A stretch of 64,000 nucleotides of DNA from Hybos culiciformis (GCA_964007475.1 OZ023273.1:143379308-143443307); one strand, 5' to 3'; counted from the first letter of the stretch, positions 26,568-38,405 are shown. Notes: generated by a model from the letters alone, not told the origin. Numbers and translations are program-made.

Positions 26568-28186
26568 AGCACACTTAAATAAGAACTTAATATCTCCTCA
26601 AATTCATTTTATTTAGCATATGTACTTCAAATATTTATAAATCCGACATAAGAATATATTTATTTTAGAATTGTTTTCTCTAACCAAAATAAATGCTGTT
26701 TGAATCATATTAAAATTGTAATGATAACTTCAATTATAATCTAAAATTTAAAAATATGATTTTAATTCAAACCTCGGGCAATTTTTACTTATACAAAAAT
26801 TTTTGATACATTTAGATATAATTTCACTTTATTTTTCGACAAAGTGTTCGAACAAAAATAATTAAAAAAAAACAAATGAAATAATAAACAAATACATTTG
26901 GGTTTTATGCTCATTCATTCATGTTTCAATGTTTTGGTAATCATCAGATAGATCATTCGTTTGTGTTTTCATTTTCGAAAACCAGAATTTTTGATATTGA
27001 CAAGATTATACTGACGACCATGATCACATAAGGTTCATATATTTTGTGGATTACGTTCATACATTGAAATTGTTGATGATATGAATACAAAAAATTTTGA
27101 TTTCATAATGAGTGAGTGCGCTTTGTGGACTTTAAATAGTAAATGTTTCAACAACTATATTATTTTTCTATTTATTTCTTATGATTTATTTCAAGAGAAT
27201 TTGAATCGTGCGTTACGGTTATGTGAAAAAATTTTCGTACACCTTGTACCAAATAAAAATTTCATTTAGAATCATAATTTTAGAAAATAAATATACAAGA
27301 GGTTCTTCTGAAACCATTAAGATCCTTTTTTTTTTTTTCAAATTCAAATTGTGTGTTTTTTTTTTTGTAATTCAATACAAATTTATTATATAGTTTGCTT
27401 CCGCTTCACCATTTCTTAATGTGGTAAAACTCTCAGTTATATTAAGAAAAAAATATATTTAATATTTGTAGAAAATTTTAAATTTCTGTTATTTAAGCAA
27501 AAAAATAAAAAAAACTTTTTTTGCTATTATACCAATAATTAATTAAGTTTTCAAAAACTTTTATATTTTTCAACATAATGTTGGAGAAACGTAAAATAAA
27601 GATTCAGCACATTGAAATCACAAGTTTCACATGGGACTTTCAAATCAACCAGATAAATTTGTAATTTTATTATGTTATTGGTTGGTGGACAGAAATACAA
27701 GCTAACTAGTCGAACACAGCAGACGAATCTTGCTTATTTATAATAAAAAGCAATGAAACTTCTTTTACAATTGATTGAAACCTTCTTCAAAGGATAATGT
27801 TGTTCACAATTTATTCATTGTATATATATTTATCGAAAATGCCACTAATATTAAAAAATTAACAAAAACTTTGGGTAGGTATGTACAATTCAATGATCAT
27901 GTACTTTTTTTTCGCGCGATTGTTGTTTTTATTCGCAATATAAAGTAATTTAAAATCAATAACACACTTCCTAACATAAATAAGGTTTGTTCCCAAAAAT
28001 GTTTTTTTCAAAAACTATTTTTTGGAATAGTTGTAATTGTAATATGTACCTAAATTAAAAAAAAATAAAAATATTTTTTAAATTTTTTTTTTTATTCACT
28101 GAAAGTTCTTGACATTATGCATGTATTAAGTATACAAATTAAAAAAAAAGTAATTATTCCATGAACATTATATAATAAAATGGACT
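26568..28186. other. AT-rich spacer with a few higher-GC patches
   Basis: No gene was recognised. Patches at about 27000-27270 and 27590-27740 have slightly higher GC content, but neither gives a recognisable protein or terminal repeats. A TTTATT at 28091-28096 reads AATAAA on the minus strand and could be the poly(A) signal of the kelch gene that ends at 28187. Confidence 0.45.
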
Positions 28187-29131
28187 TCAATACAAAGCCA
28201 CCACATGAGAATCTGAATTCGATACAGATGAAAAGTACTCAATTTCGTAAAACTGGTTATTTCTTAATTGAGCTTTAAAAATTTTTTTTCCAGTTTCTGT
28301 ATATTGCCCTTGATAACCATAACCACAATAATTACTACAACCTTGTCCGTTGCACATTTTACATGTTGGTAAATACGATCCAAAAATAAAAACTATCCCA
28401 TCATCATTGGAAAAAATATTATGCCAATCCAATTTAAGATTAGGCTTATTTATAATTGGCGGAATTTTATTAAATGTCATAGCTCTTATGTCGAATTCCA
28501 ATAAATCGCCATTAGAGAATGAAAGAATTTTTTGATTCAAAGAAACAGACGATGTTTTAAAATTGCTCTTCAATTCATTATTTTCAGTCAACTTAATCCA
28601 TTTATCTTCTCGAGGATCAAACCGCTCTACACTACAATTATTTATTCCATTAACCACATAAAGACAATTCTCATGCTTAGCGATACCAAATTTATATCTG
28701 CCTTCATTCATTTCGGACCCATCGATCCAAATATCTCCATTTGGATCAAACACCTCAAAGGTTTTTGAATTCATAAATCCACCACAAGCATAAATTTTAT
28801 CATTCATTTCTAAAACTTCATGAAACTTACGATTTTGGTTCATGTTAGAAAAATTTTCAATTTCGTTGAGAAAACTATTATAAAGTTTACAAATCTTACC
28901 GGTTGCTGAAGTATCATTGTAGCCGCCAGATAGCAATAAATAGTTGGAATTAAGTTTTGTGCATCCGAAACCTTCGAAATTTACATGTCGCATTTTTATT
29001 TCGAATTTTTTATTATTCAATTGAGAAATTGAATCCTGTGTTATGGCAAATATTGGATTTGTTTTAGAAATTATTCGAGGCAAAAAAGTGGTATCGGAAA
29101 ATTTGATTCTTTTATTAAAGTGTTTAATCAA
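28187..29131 (-). CDS. Kelch-repeat part of kelch-like protein
   Basis: The segment contains degenerate kelch blades with the double-glycine signature (LLLSGGYND, IYACGGFMN, LYVVNGINN) and the matching FDP..D.W closings (VFDPNGDIW, RFDPREDKW). These blades would form the substrate-binding propeller. The last blade carries an unusual cysteine cluster (CKMCNGQGCSNYC, plus-strand 28321-28365). There is no good ATG at 29131 (the codon is TTG), so this piece is not an independent gene. It continues the upstream BTB frame across a one-base shift. It ends at TGA (28187-28189). Confidence 0.82.
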   Translation of the reverse strand: MIKHFNKRIKFSDTTFLPRIISKTNPIFAITQDSISQLNNKKFEIKMRHVNFEGFGCTKLNSNYLLLSGGYNDTSATGKICKLYNSFLNEIENFSNMNQNRKFHEVLEMNDKIYACGGFMNSKTFEVFDPNGDIWIDGSEMNEGRYKFGIAKHENCLYVVNGINNCSVERFDPREDKWIKLTENNELKSNFKTSSVSLNQKILSFSNGDLLEFDIRAMTFNKIPPIINKPNLKLDWHNIFSNDDGIVFIFGSYLPTCKMCNGQGCSNYCGYGYQGQYTETGKKIFKAQLRNNQFYEIEYFSSVSNSDSHVVALY

Positions 29132-29184
29132 ATCTGAAGATAAGACAGGATTCTTTAGAATTAATTCAAATTTAAATTGATGAC

Positions 29185-29886
29185 TTATTGAAAAACGTTT
29201 AAATTACTTAGCAAGGTCATGAAATTGCTGAGTCGCCTTTCCAAATCAATGTTGGTCCATTTAATAACAAATTCGTAGAGTTTATTTTCTGGGCAAATAA
29301 TTTCATCAATATTTAACAATTCATTTAATTCATTAAAAGTTAGTTGTGATAAATTCAATTCCAGAAATTCTTCACAATTGGCAGAAATAACTTCAAAAGA
29401 TTTGTTTTTTAGTTTATAATCGAATTGTGAATGTCGCCAAAGATCCAAACTGTTTTGAACAGAGGATTCTCTAATAAGATAACTAGAACACATTTTTTTT
29501 AAATAATTCATTGAAAAAAAAGTAGCTTGCTCGTGTAAACTTAATGCATTTTCTACTGTAAGTTCAATTTCACCAGTATAAATATATTCGATAAGATTTT
29601 GGAATGAATCACCTGGAATGTCCCTGTCCAATTCTATAAAATCATTCGAGAAATTTTTCAATACTTCATTTGATTTTACTACGTCTGACTCATTGAAGTT
29701 AAATAGAGCTTTAAAATACTCACAACCAGATATTAAAATAATCCGATGAACATTGAAAATACTTCCGTCCGGCAATTTCAATTTTAAATCGCAATATTTA
29801 TTTTGTTTACGATATTCATTGAATTTATTCAATGTTTCTCTTACGTAGTAATCATCATAAGTAATGCTCCGAAAATTAGTTTCCAT
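29185..29886 (-). CDS. BTB and BACK domain part of kelch-like protein
   Basis: The 233-residue frame starts at ATG (29886). The BTB domain covers about residues 22-133, with the signature CDLKLKLPDG, then NVHRIILISGCEYFKALF. The BTB fold mediates dimerisation and Cullin-3 binding. The BACK domain follows (about 140-233), with the SYL...NSLDLW and FLELNLSQLTFNELNELL helices and ENKLYEFVIKW. It stops prematurely where a BACK-to-kelch linker is expected. The start is chosen because it is the first ATG and gives a usual N-terminal length before the BTB domain. Confidence 0.85.
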   Translation of the reverse strand: METNFRSITYDDYYVRETLNKFNEYRKQNKYCDLKLKLPDGSIFNVHRIILISGCEYFKALFNFNESDVVKSNEVLKNFSNDFIELDRDIPGDSFQNLIEYIYTGEIELTVENALSLHEQATFFSMNYLKKMCSSYLIRESSVQNSLDLWRHSQFDYKLKNKSFEVISANCEEFLELNLSQLTFNELNELLNIDEIICPENKLYEFVIKWTNIDLERRLSNFMTLLSNLNVFQ

Positions 29887-30863
29887 TTTAATTTATTAAT
29901 TTTAGATTTAAGTAAATCTTTTGAAGGATTGAAATAAAATAAAATATTAAACAAAATAAATTATTTTTGAAATGATCAGCGCCTGTTTCTAGAGATTTCT
30001 TTGTTTTTGTATTGTTTATTTTTTGTTCGCATTCGCAGTTTTTGTTCTTTATTGAACACAGTGTTACCAACGAGCTGTTTTCACAATTGCTGTAGTGACT
30101 ATGAGTGCGTTCCATGAGTCACGATTTTACCTAGCATCGGTATTCTACTTTTGAGACTTTTGAATTATTGAACGATACGATTTGACAGCTAAAATTCTAT
30201 ATCCAGAATAATTTCTGCAAAAAATCGTTCCGAAACTCAATTTTATTTTTAATAAATCTGTAAAGGGAAATTTAAAATTTCCCATAACAAATCGTTTTCT
30301 AGGACAACTTTTAAGTGGTCTAGTTCATCTTTTCTGTTTTTTTTTTCCTTTTCCTATAAAAAAAGATTACAAAAAAAGACACAAAAAAAATATTACGCTG
30401 TTTGTACTGCTCTAACACATTAGTTTTTGTATCTTCTGTCCTGTTTGGTTTTGGGATCTTTTTTTTAGCCATTGTGTAAATCACGCTTAAATATTTAATT
30501 TCCATGTGCTAATTCGTTAAGTGGTTGAGAAAACCTAGTTCAAAAACCATCAATAATATTAAATATGATTGAAATAAAAATCCAAAATAATGTCGCTTTT
30601 AAGATGAAATTTTATACATATTTTATTTAAAAGTAAAAATAACTTCAATTTTATGTAAATTAAATTTTCACAATCCATTTATTATATTTTTATTCTTACT
30701 CATTAAACATTCATTAGTAAGTACTGTTGAGTCCATATTAAATATACCTACATACTTACCTATATGTGTACAATTCATAAATATAATAATATTATAATCA
30801 CCGTGTAGGTATATATAATTAAATTTGTAATAAATTCTTGTTAATAATATAACCGAATTAATA
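29887..30863. other. Upstream region of the kelch-like gene
   Basis: This is the likely 5' flank or untranslated region of the minus-strand BTB-kelch gene. The small minus-strand ORF at 29888-30115 ends one base before the BTB start codon but has no recognisable domain. No promoter motif can be assigned with confidence. Confidence 0.4.
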
Positions 30864-31200
30864 GTGCTTCTCCCAGGATTTTTATTTTTCTTGAATAAAA
30901 ATATTTTAACATAAAAATATTTTGATAGTGTCAAAAAAATACAAATTCTCCGGAGAATATTTTTTTTACTTTTTTTTATTATTTCTTTCAAGAGAAAAAA
31001 TGTTTTAAAAATTCAAAACAAAACAACTTTGATTTGACAGTAATGATGTTTTTTTGTACAGAATATTTTAATACATGCCTTGGGGCATGTATTAAAAAAT
31101 TCAACTTGAAATATTTTTGACATTAAATTACACTAACAAAATACATTAGGAATATTTTTATTCAGAATATTTTTATTCAAAAAAATCCTGGGAGAAGCAC
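30864..31200. mobile_element. TA-flanked MITE (family A, copy 1)
   Basis: The 337-bp element begins GTGCTTCTCCCAGGATTTTT and ends with its inverted counterpart AATCCTGGGAGAAGCAC. TA dinucleotides flank both ends (30862-30863 and 31201-31202), as expected for Tc1/mariner-type target duplication. The middle holds a palindrome (31067-31098, around ATGCC/GGCAT). It shares a 35-base identical block (31119-31153) and its terminal GTGCTTC with the element at 47536-48019. It has no coding capacity, so it is non-autonomous. Confidence 0.85.
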
Positions 31201-33429
31201 TATTATTTACATAATTTTTTGAAACTAGGTACTTAAAAAGAATCTGTTATTTGAAAATAATTTAGATTGAATAGTGTAAATTAATAACTTCAATATTATC
31301 ATAATCATATAGTAATATGCTATGAAAAATGGTTAATCATCCTTGTTAATATTCACATTTCGTATTGTAAATATAATACAAAATTAATTTGACTAACTAC
31401 TATAATTTTATATAAAAATAATAATTTTACATTTTTAATAATAAGTTTTGAACAAAATTTTAAAAATTTTTAATTATGTATAAATTATTGTATTTAATAT
31501 TATTTAAAATTGTGATTTATCTACATTTCTCGATCTGTAGAAATTAAAATAAATTAAATTTTTTCATTGTGCCTAAATTCATTTTCGCTAAAAAAAAAAA
31601 AGAATTAGGTAAGCGTAGCAAACTGCAAATGTATTGTAAGATACTACTCGTATAAATTTTATTTTTAATATAAATGTATTTAAAATGTTAACATAAGAAG
31701 TTCCTGATTTCTATTTTATTGCCTAAAAATTAACTAGATATTGGTTTCATTTAAAAATTCACAGAAATTAAAGAAAAAATACGTAAAATTAAGAGAAATT
31801 AATTATAAGAAATTAATTATAAAGAAATATGGCCTTTAATTATAAAGATTTAATAGTATTTTCTAGATATATAAAAATTATTTAGTTTGCATTTATTTGT
31901 TTTTGATATTTGAACACTAAGCAAACCCGCCATAATTATTATTATGTGATTATTTTCGATAATAAATATTTACTAAAGAAATAATTTTTCAAAAATTCTT
32001 TATGAACATGTACAACACCATATACATTTATTATAGTACATGTATACGTATCGAATTGTAAACCACTAATTGCGAAGAAAAAATTCAGTCATATAATATT
32101 TTGATTCGATGGATGAATACCAATTATATGAATTAAGTAAACAAATAAATAAATATCTCAAACAGTATGTGGTCGCATTTAATTAAAAGAATTGATTAAT
32201 TTGTTTTTAAATCATTAACAAAAAAAATTTTTTTTGTTTGATTAATAATTTCTAATTATTTTTATGCCAAATAATTCATCATTTATTTGTCATTTCTTTT
32301 CAATTGTGGTATTTTTTTTTCTATTTTATGTTCGTTTACTTTACTGTTTAGATTACTGTTTCAGCAAGTATATATTCTAATTTAAAGTCTAGATGTTATA
32401 AGATTATATTTAGTTTTATTCAGCCTTGCTTTCTACTTCATTCACTTCCTTCTTTAAAAAGTCAAAGCGACATTGAAATCATTTGTGTAGCATTTTAGCA
32501 AAAAATAAAGAAGGTGAAAAAACGTATTCTTGAATCTGAGATATGTAGGTACCATAACTGCATGGTATCCGCACGCAACACTAAAATAACTAATTCTTTA
32601 AATGTGTTTTTTGTATATTTTTGTTTTTTGTAAAATGAATATTCAATAATTTAAAAATACACAAGGTCACATCAAACAGATATGTGTATGATGGTCAAAA
32701 CAGAATATTATTTTTTTGGTAACTGAAATTTGAAAACATTAGGATCTGCTAAGGTCTGTTGTCTCTAACTGTACTAAAATATTTTAAATAATGAAGTTTA
32801 ACATATCAAAATAATGACTTAGTCACTTAGTCATATTTGAACTTTGAAAATTAACCAATTCATTTTATTTCAAAATTTAAGTTTTCACAACATACACATA
32901 TGTGCACATGATAACTGAATAATGTTGAAAAAATCTTTGTCATATATTTTTTTTTTAAATAATAATTGGAGCGTGTGGACATGATTTTAATAAATCATAT
33001 TACATCAACAATGGTCTCATGATAATTCTTTGTCCACTTTGAAAAAAATTATTTCAAATTAAATAAATAAATTTATTCTATTAAACAAAAAGAATATACG
33101 TTCAAATGTACATGATAAAAGGGAGTTGGACCTTATTGTCCTAGTCCTAACTATATCATTTGGGATTGTTTTTTATTCTTTTAAATGTATAAGAGGAAAT
33201 TAAAAAAAAATACATTTTTGAATTGAGTTTTTACTAACATTATATTACATAAATAGTTTTAAACTAGAAAAAATTTACTATGCTTTCTTGTAACATTTAC
33301 AAAAAAGAAAATGATTAGAAAAATAAATGGGAGGCCATCGTTGAGTTTTTTATTAAGGATTTCAACTGTGGATTGCAACTGTGGACAAATTAATTATTAT
33401 AGAACTTTTTAATTTTTGGTGAAATTATA
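31201..33429. other. AT-rich spacer
   Basis: No gene or transposon was recognised in this stretch. Only AT-rich sequence and short homopolymers are visible. Confidence 0.5.
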
Positions 33430-33562
33430 CCGTATCTGCACTTGTCTGCAAAGGTCAGTTCGTAAGGTCGCCTTAACGAAACCCGTACACACTTGTATTT
33501 TTTTTACAGCATTTTATTTTTATTTTTTTTTTGCTGGAATTCATTTTTTATTTTTTTACTTT

Positions 33563-33833
33563 TGTGGTGGTGTACTTACCTACATTAGTTTAAAATTTAA
33601 CACCAGATGTCAGAGAGGTTTTTGGAGGTCCCGATAGATAGAGTGTAACGGAAAGAGAGATTATTATTTTTTGGGATGGCAAGAAGCAAACATCGTAATG
33701 ATTATTTTTCCTGAAAATATTTAATTTTTTAATTTTTAATTTTTATAACGTTTTTGAAATAAAACTATTTTTTTTTGTAAATAAAATAAATAATATTTTA
33801 TTTGGTTGGAGGATTGAAGAAACCAGCGTAACA
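33563..33833 (+). repeat. 5' LTR of Gypsy element 1
   Basis: The 271-bp repeat runs from TGTGGTGGTGTAC to CAGCGTAACA. It differs from the 3' LTR by two extra bases in a short GA run after ACGG (about 33652) and one A/T difference near a T run (about 33767). Confidence 0.92.
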
Positions 33834-34168
33834 ATTCAGAAGTGGGATATAAAGAATCAGATTAGCTGCCGGATACCTTATTGTAGTAAAGGAGATTGCC
33901 AAATTGTGATGCGGATTTGAATAGTAGCAATTTGGAAGAAAAAAAAAAAAAGGAAACAGTACTGTACTCACCGGAAATTAAAATTACAGGGAAGTTGGAA
34001 AATTAAAATAAATTAAAATAAAGGTGGTAAGGAATTTTATGCAAAATTGAATTGAATTAAAAAAAAATTTTGTGGAGAAATTTTGGTCCTTGTTATTTTA
34101 TTTGAATTGACTTAAAAATTTTAATTGTTGTAGGCGAGAAAAATAAGTACAGAAAAAAAAGAAGAAAA
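33834..34168 (+). other. Untranslated leader of Gypsy element 1
   Basis: This stretch lies between the 5' LTR and the gag ATG. TGGGATAT at 33843 could be the primer-binding site because it starts TGG, but it lies nine bases from the LTR and I cannot match it to a tRNA. No other feature was seen. Confidence 0.5.
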
Positions 34169-37100
34169 ATGGCGGCTAACTATTCCAATTTTTCGAAAAC
34201 TAAATTAATTCAAGAATTAGAGCTCCGAAATATCGATTCTACGGGAACTAAAACTGAATTGGTTGAAAAATTGATTGAAGATGATAAAGAAAAAAATAAT
34301 GAAATCAATAATCCTGAAAATAAAGACAGTTCTAAACGGCTAGAAGATTTACAACGCGAAATCGAGCTGATACGTCGAGAACGAGAAATGTTGCAAACGC
34401 AAAATGAACTCTTAGCTGAGCTGAATGAAAATTTAAATAAGAAGAAAGACGAAGTTGTAAAAAAATGTGAAATTAAAATGACAGTTGCTGAAGTTGCGAA
34501 TTCTATGCCTGATTTTAACCCGAGTAGTAAAATGTCTTTAACGATTGAACAGTGGATATCTCAAGTTGAAAATCTTCGTGAAGCTTTTAAGTGGAATGAT
34601 TGTTTGATTTTGGCTGCTGTTATGATCAAGTTTAAAGGTGCTGCTAAATTTTGGATTCAGTCTGAACATTTAAATTTGAAGTGTTGGGAAACTTTCAAAA
34701 AAGAAATTATTTCGACTTTTTCAAGAGGTGAAAGTGAAATTGACATTCACGTTAAATTATTTAGTAGACAAAGGAAACGAGGAGAAGAGATTGAAGATTA
34801 TTTATTTGAGTTGCGAATGTTAAGCAAACGAGCAAATTTATCAGAAGCAGCTATAATCAAATATATTATCACAGGCCTTAATGATGATAAAATATCAGAA
34901 CGATTAATTGGGCAAAAATTTGAAACAACAATAGAATTATTAGAAAGAATAAAATATATTGAAAGCATATATGAGCAAGAGAAATTACGGAAAAGGAAAA
35001 TTTTACCAAATATGTCGAATGCAAATACTCATTCAAATGATAATAAAGTATTGTCAGATAAATCAAAATCAACAGAAAATGAAGTCGAAAGCAAAAGGCA
35101 AGATAAAAGTTTTTCAAAGATTTTATGTTTTAATTGCAAACAGCTAGGCCATAAAGCAAGAGAATGTCCTTTAAAAAAATCTAAATTATCTGAAGAAAGT
35201 AAAGGTAATGAAATGAATTGTTGTTTTACTGATGATAAAAATAATTATTATAAAATGATTTCGATTAATGGTGTAATGTTAACTTGTTTTGTTGATATGG
35301 GTAGCCAGTGTGTTACAATACGACAATCAGATGCAGTGAAGTCAGGGTTTCCATTTGAAAATTATAAAATTCAATTAAATGGCTTTGGTGGTGGTTTTTG
35401 CTATACAATTGGTAGATTTAGAGCTGCGGCGGAAATCGACGGAGTAATGGCAATGATAGATGTTTTGATTGTTCCAGATAATGCTCAAAATGTTAGTGTT
35501 ATTGTTGGACGAGAATTATTAGGTCAACCACATATCAAGGTGGAATTTTGCGATGGAAGGGTTGAGATTTTATATGTATCTAAGCAAGTATTGCAAATTA
35601 ATGAAATCAGGGATGAAATTATTTTAAATGAAATCAATATTGAAGACAAATTACCTTGCGAACAGAAAAATAACCTAGTAGATTTGATTAATAATTATCG
35701 GGATTGTTTTGCTAAAAATTTAGTTGAACTTGGTCAAGCTTGTAATGAAGAAATTAAAATAAATCTTAATAGTGACAAACCAGAAGGGAAAAGAAGTTAC
35801 AGAATTCCATTTGCTCAGCGTAATAAGGTTGACGAAATTGTTGATGAATTGAAGGAAAATGGTATTGTTCGAGAGTCTACATCCAATTTCACTTCACCTA
35901 TAGTGTTAGTTCCGAAAAAAGATGGTAGCTCAAGAATGTGTATTGATTTTCGAAAGTTGAATTCATTGACAGTGAAAGAAAAATATCCAATGCCTGTAGT
36001 GGAGGAACAATTAAATCAGCTTGGTGGTTTTAATTACTTTTCGGTACTTGATATGAATGCTGGTTATTTTCAGATTCCTGTCGCTGAAGAATCTCGTCAC
36101 TTGACAGCTTTTCAAACTCACAACCAACAGCTAGAATTTATCAGAATGCCATTTGGGTTGGTAAATGCGCCATCGGTATTTCAACGAATGATGGATAAAA
36201 TGATAAGTTGTTTAGATGCAAATACCGCATTTGTTTTTCTAGATGATACAATTATACCCAGCAAAACTATTAATGAAGGCTTAGATAAATTAGAAAAATT
36301 TTTCCAGGTTGTAAAAGATCACGGATTGACTTTAAAGTTGTCAAAGTGTAAATTTTTGATGACGGAAGTTGAATATTTGGGACATCAAATTGGTTGTAAC
36401 GGAATTAAACCTGGCAATGGGAAAATTGAAACTATAGAAAATTTTATGACACCAACATCAGTCAAAAATGTTAGACAATTTTTAGGTTTATCTGGTTATT
36501 TCCGAAAATTTATTCCGAAATATGCACATATTGCTGAACCTCTTACAAGATTATTGAAAGATGAAAATAAATTTGAATGGTCAATTGAACAAGAACAATC
36601 ATTTCAGAATTTGAAATCCAAATTAAGCAGTAAACCAGTTTTAGCTGCATATGAAGCCGAATTAGAGCATGAACTTCATACGGATGCTAGCGCTATTGGT
36701 TTGGGTGGTATTTTAATGCAAAAGGGTGATGATGGAAAATTAAGACCTGTAAGCTATTTTAGTAGAAAAACATCAGAAGTTGAAAGCAAGTATCATAGTT
36801 ATGAATTGGAATTATTGGCGATTGTTGAAAGTGTTGCCAGATTTAGAATTTATCTTTTAGGGAAATCATTTACGGTTGTCACAGATTGCAATGCAATTGT
36901 TACCTTGAAGAAATCAACTGATTTAAATGCCAGAATCGATAGATGGATTTTAAGATTGCAAGAATACGATATCAATTATGTTCATCGTGCTGGTAAGCTT
37001 ATGAATCATGTAGATTGCCTTAGTCGAAATCCAGATGTATATGAGGTTAATGACCAATCCAAGGATATGACATATGACGTTTTTAGTGTCAACATTTACA

Positions 37101-38392
37101 CAGAAGATTGGTTAGTAACATTACAAAGGTTAGATGACAGTTGCAACAAAATTCGAGATATTCTTCAAGTAGAACCAAAAAGTCCAATGGGAAACCAAAT
37201 TCACAATGACTACAAAATTCAAAATCACTGTTTATATCGTAGAGTTGATGGGAAATTATGATGGTATGTTCCTGATGCATTAAAGTATCGCATAACTCGA
37301 TCATGTCATGATGAAATTGGTCACTTCGGAGTTGAGAAAACATTAGAATTATTACAACAAGATGTTTGGTTTTCAAGAATGCGAGATTTCGTTAAGAAAT
37401 ATATATCATCATGTGTAGAGTGTGCTTATTCTAAAGGAAGATATGGAAAGAAGGAAGGTGAATTACATCCAATACCGAAAGTTGCTATTCCATTCAATAC
37501 GGTGCATTTAGATCATTTGGGTCCGTTTGTAAAAAGTCGGTCGAATAATGTTCATTTGTTAGTTGCCGTTAATGCCTTCACAAAATATTCAGTAATGAAA
37601 GCAGTGAAGACAACTGAAACAAAATATGTATTGAAGTTTTTGAATGAAGTTTTTGGTTATTTTGGTTTACCTTCAAGAGTGATTACAGATCGAGGCACAG
37701 CATTTACATCAGCTAGTTTCGAGAAATTCTGTTCTACTAATTTTGTACAACATATCAAAGTAGCTACCGGTACTCCACGTGCCAATGGTCAAGTAGAGCG
37801 TTATAATCGTACCGTTTTAGAAGCAGTTCCTACGATGACAAAAGTTGAAGATGGGTCGGATTGGGATCAGCATCTAAATACTATCAGTTGGTCTTTAAAC
37901 GCTACGAAAAATAATACAACTATAATAAGTCCATTTAAATTATTATTTACTTATACACCTAGAAATCCGATGAAAAACAGATTGCTGCATGCCATGCATA
38001 ATTGGGATGAGATTGAAGAGGAAATGTCTTTAAAATTACTGAATGATTTGGCATCTGAACGTATTTCTAAATCACAAATCAAAGATAAACAAAGATTCGA
38101 TGCACAACGTAAACCAGCAACCCATTATAGTATTGGTGATATGGTGTTAGTATATAATGACAAACCATCAACAGGTACTTCAAGAAAATTAGATCCAGTT
38201 TGGAAGGGTCCATATCTAGTCGTCAGAGATTTAGGCCATCAGCGCTATGTATTAGAAGATGTGCCCGGTGCTGAACGAACTCAACGAAAGTTCACATCAG
38301 TATTTGCTTCCGATCGAATGAAGAAATGGCTAAGTTTACCAACTGATGATGATGATGAGATGTGTTCCCCAAGTGTCGAGACGTCACTTTAA
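34169..38392 (+). CDS. Gag-Pol polyprotein of Gypsy element 1, interrupted by TGA at 37259
   Basis: One frame of 1407 codons with a single internal stop at codon 1031. In order: a SAP-like N terminus (about 7-40), coiled coil (about 55-105), capsid-like region, CCHC zinc knuckle (from Cys320), aspartic protease (Asp376 in VDMGSQ, where the family normally has D-S/T-G), reverse transcriptase (Asp628, FLDD with Asp692-693) and RNase H (HTDAS at 837-841). The TGA follows. The same frame resumes as integrase: HHCC finger (His1047, His1052, Cys1082, Cys1085), catalytic Asp1115, Asp1174 and Glu1210 with classic D35E spacing, and a GPY/F-type C-terminal module (WKGPYLVV). The start is the first ATG, before the SAP-like domain. 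The stop removes integrase unless it is read through. The element is probably a defective but young copy. Confidence 0.93.
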
Positions 38393-38405
38393 CAGGACAG
38401 CCGAT

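Larger units (their letters stand above)
28187..29886 (-). pseudogene. BTB-BACK-kelch (kelch-like) gene, intronless, broken by one frameshift
   Basis: Two minus-strand reading frames together make a complete kelch-like protein of about 565 codons, close to the usual length of the family. Such proteins are usually substrate adaptors for Cullin-3 ubiquitin ligases. The first frame (29886 to 29185) has the BTB and BACK domains and stops at TAA after SNLNVFQ. The second frame (28187-29131) carries the kelch repeats, and its frame is open back through 29132-29184, which reads as the normal BACK-kelch linker. The frames differ by one base at a T run on the coding strand (plus-strand A run 29191-29195); gain of one T would join them. 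Everything else is open, so this is either a very young pseudogene or a homopolymer error in the assembly. Lack of introns over 1.7 kb fits a retrocopy or an intronless family member. A specific orthologue was not recognised. Confidence 0.8.

Noticed and set aside
29888..30115. 75-codon minus-strand ORF ending one base before the BTB start codon
   Set aside because: There is no domain or composition supporting a protein; it is at most an upstream ORF in the 5' region.
30668..30991. 107-codon minus-strand ORF
   Set aside because: It crosses the left end of a MITE and reads low-complexity AT-rich sequence; no recognisable protein.
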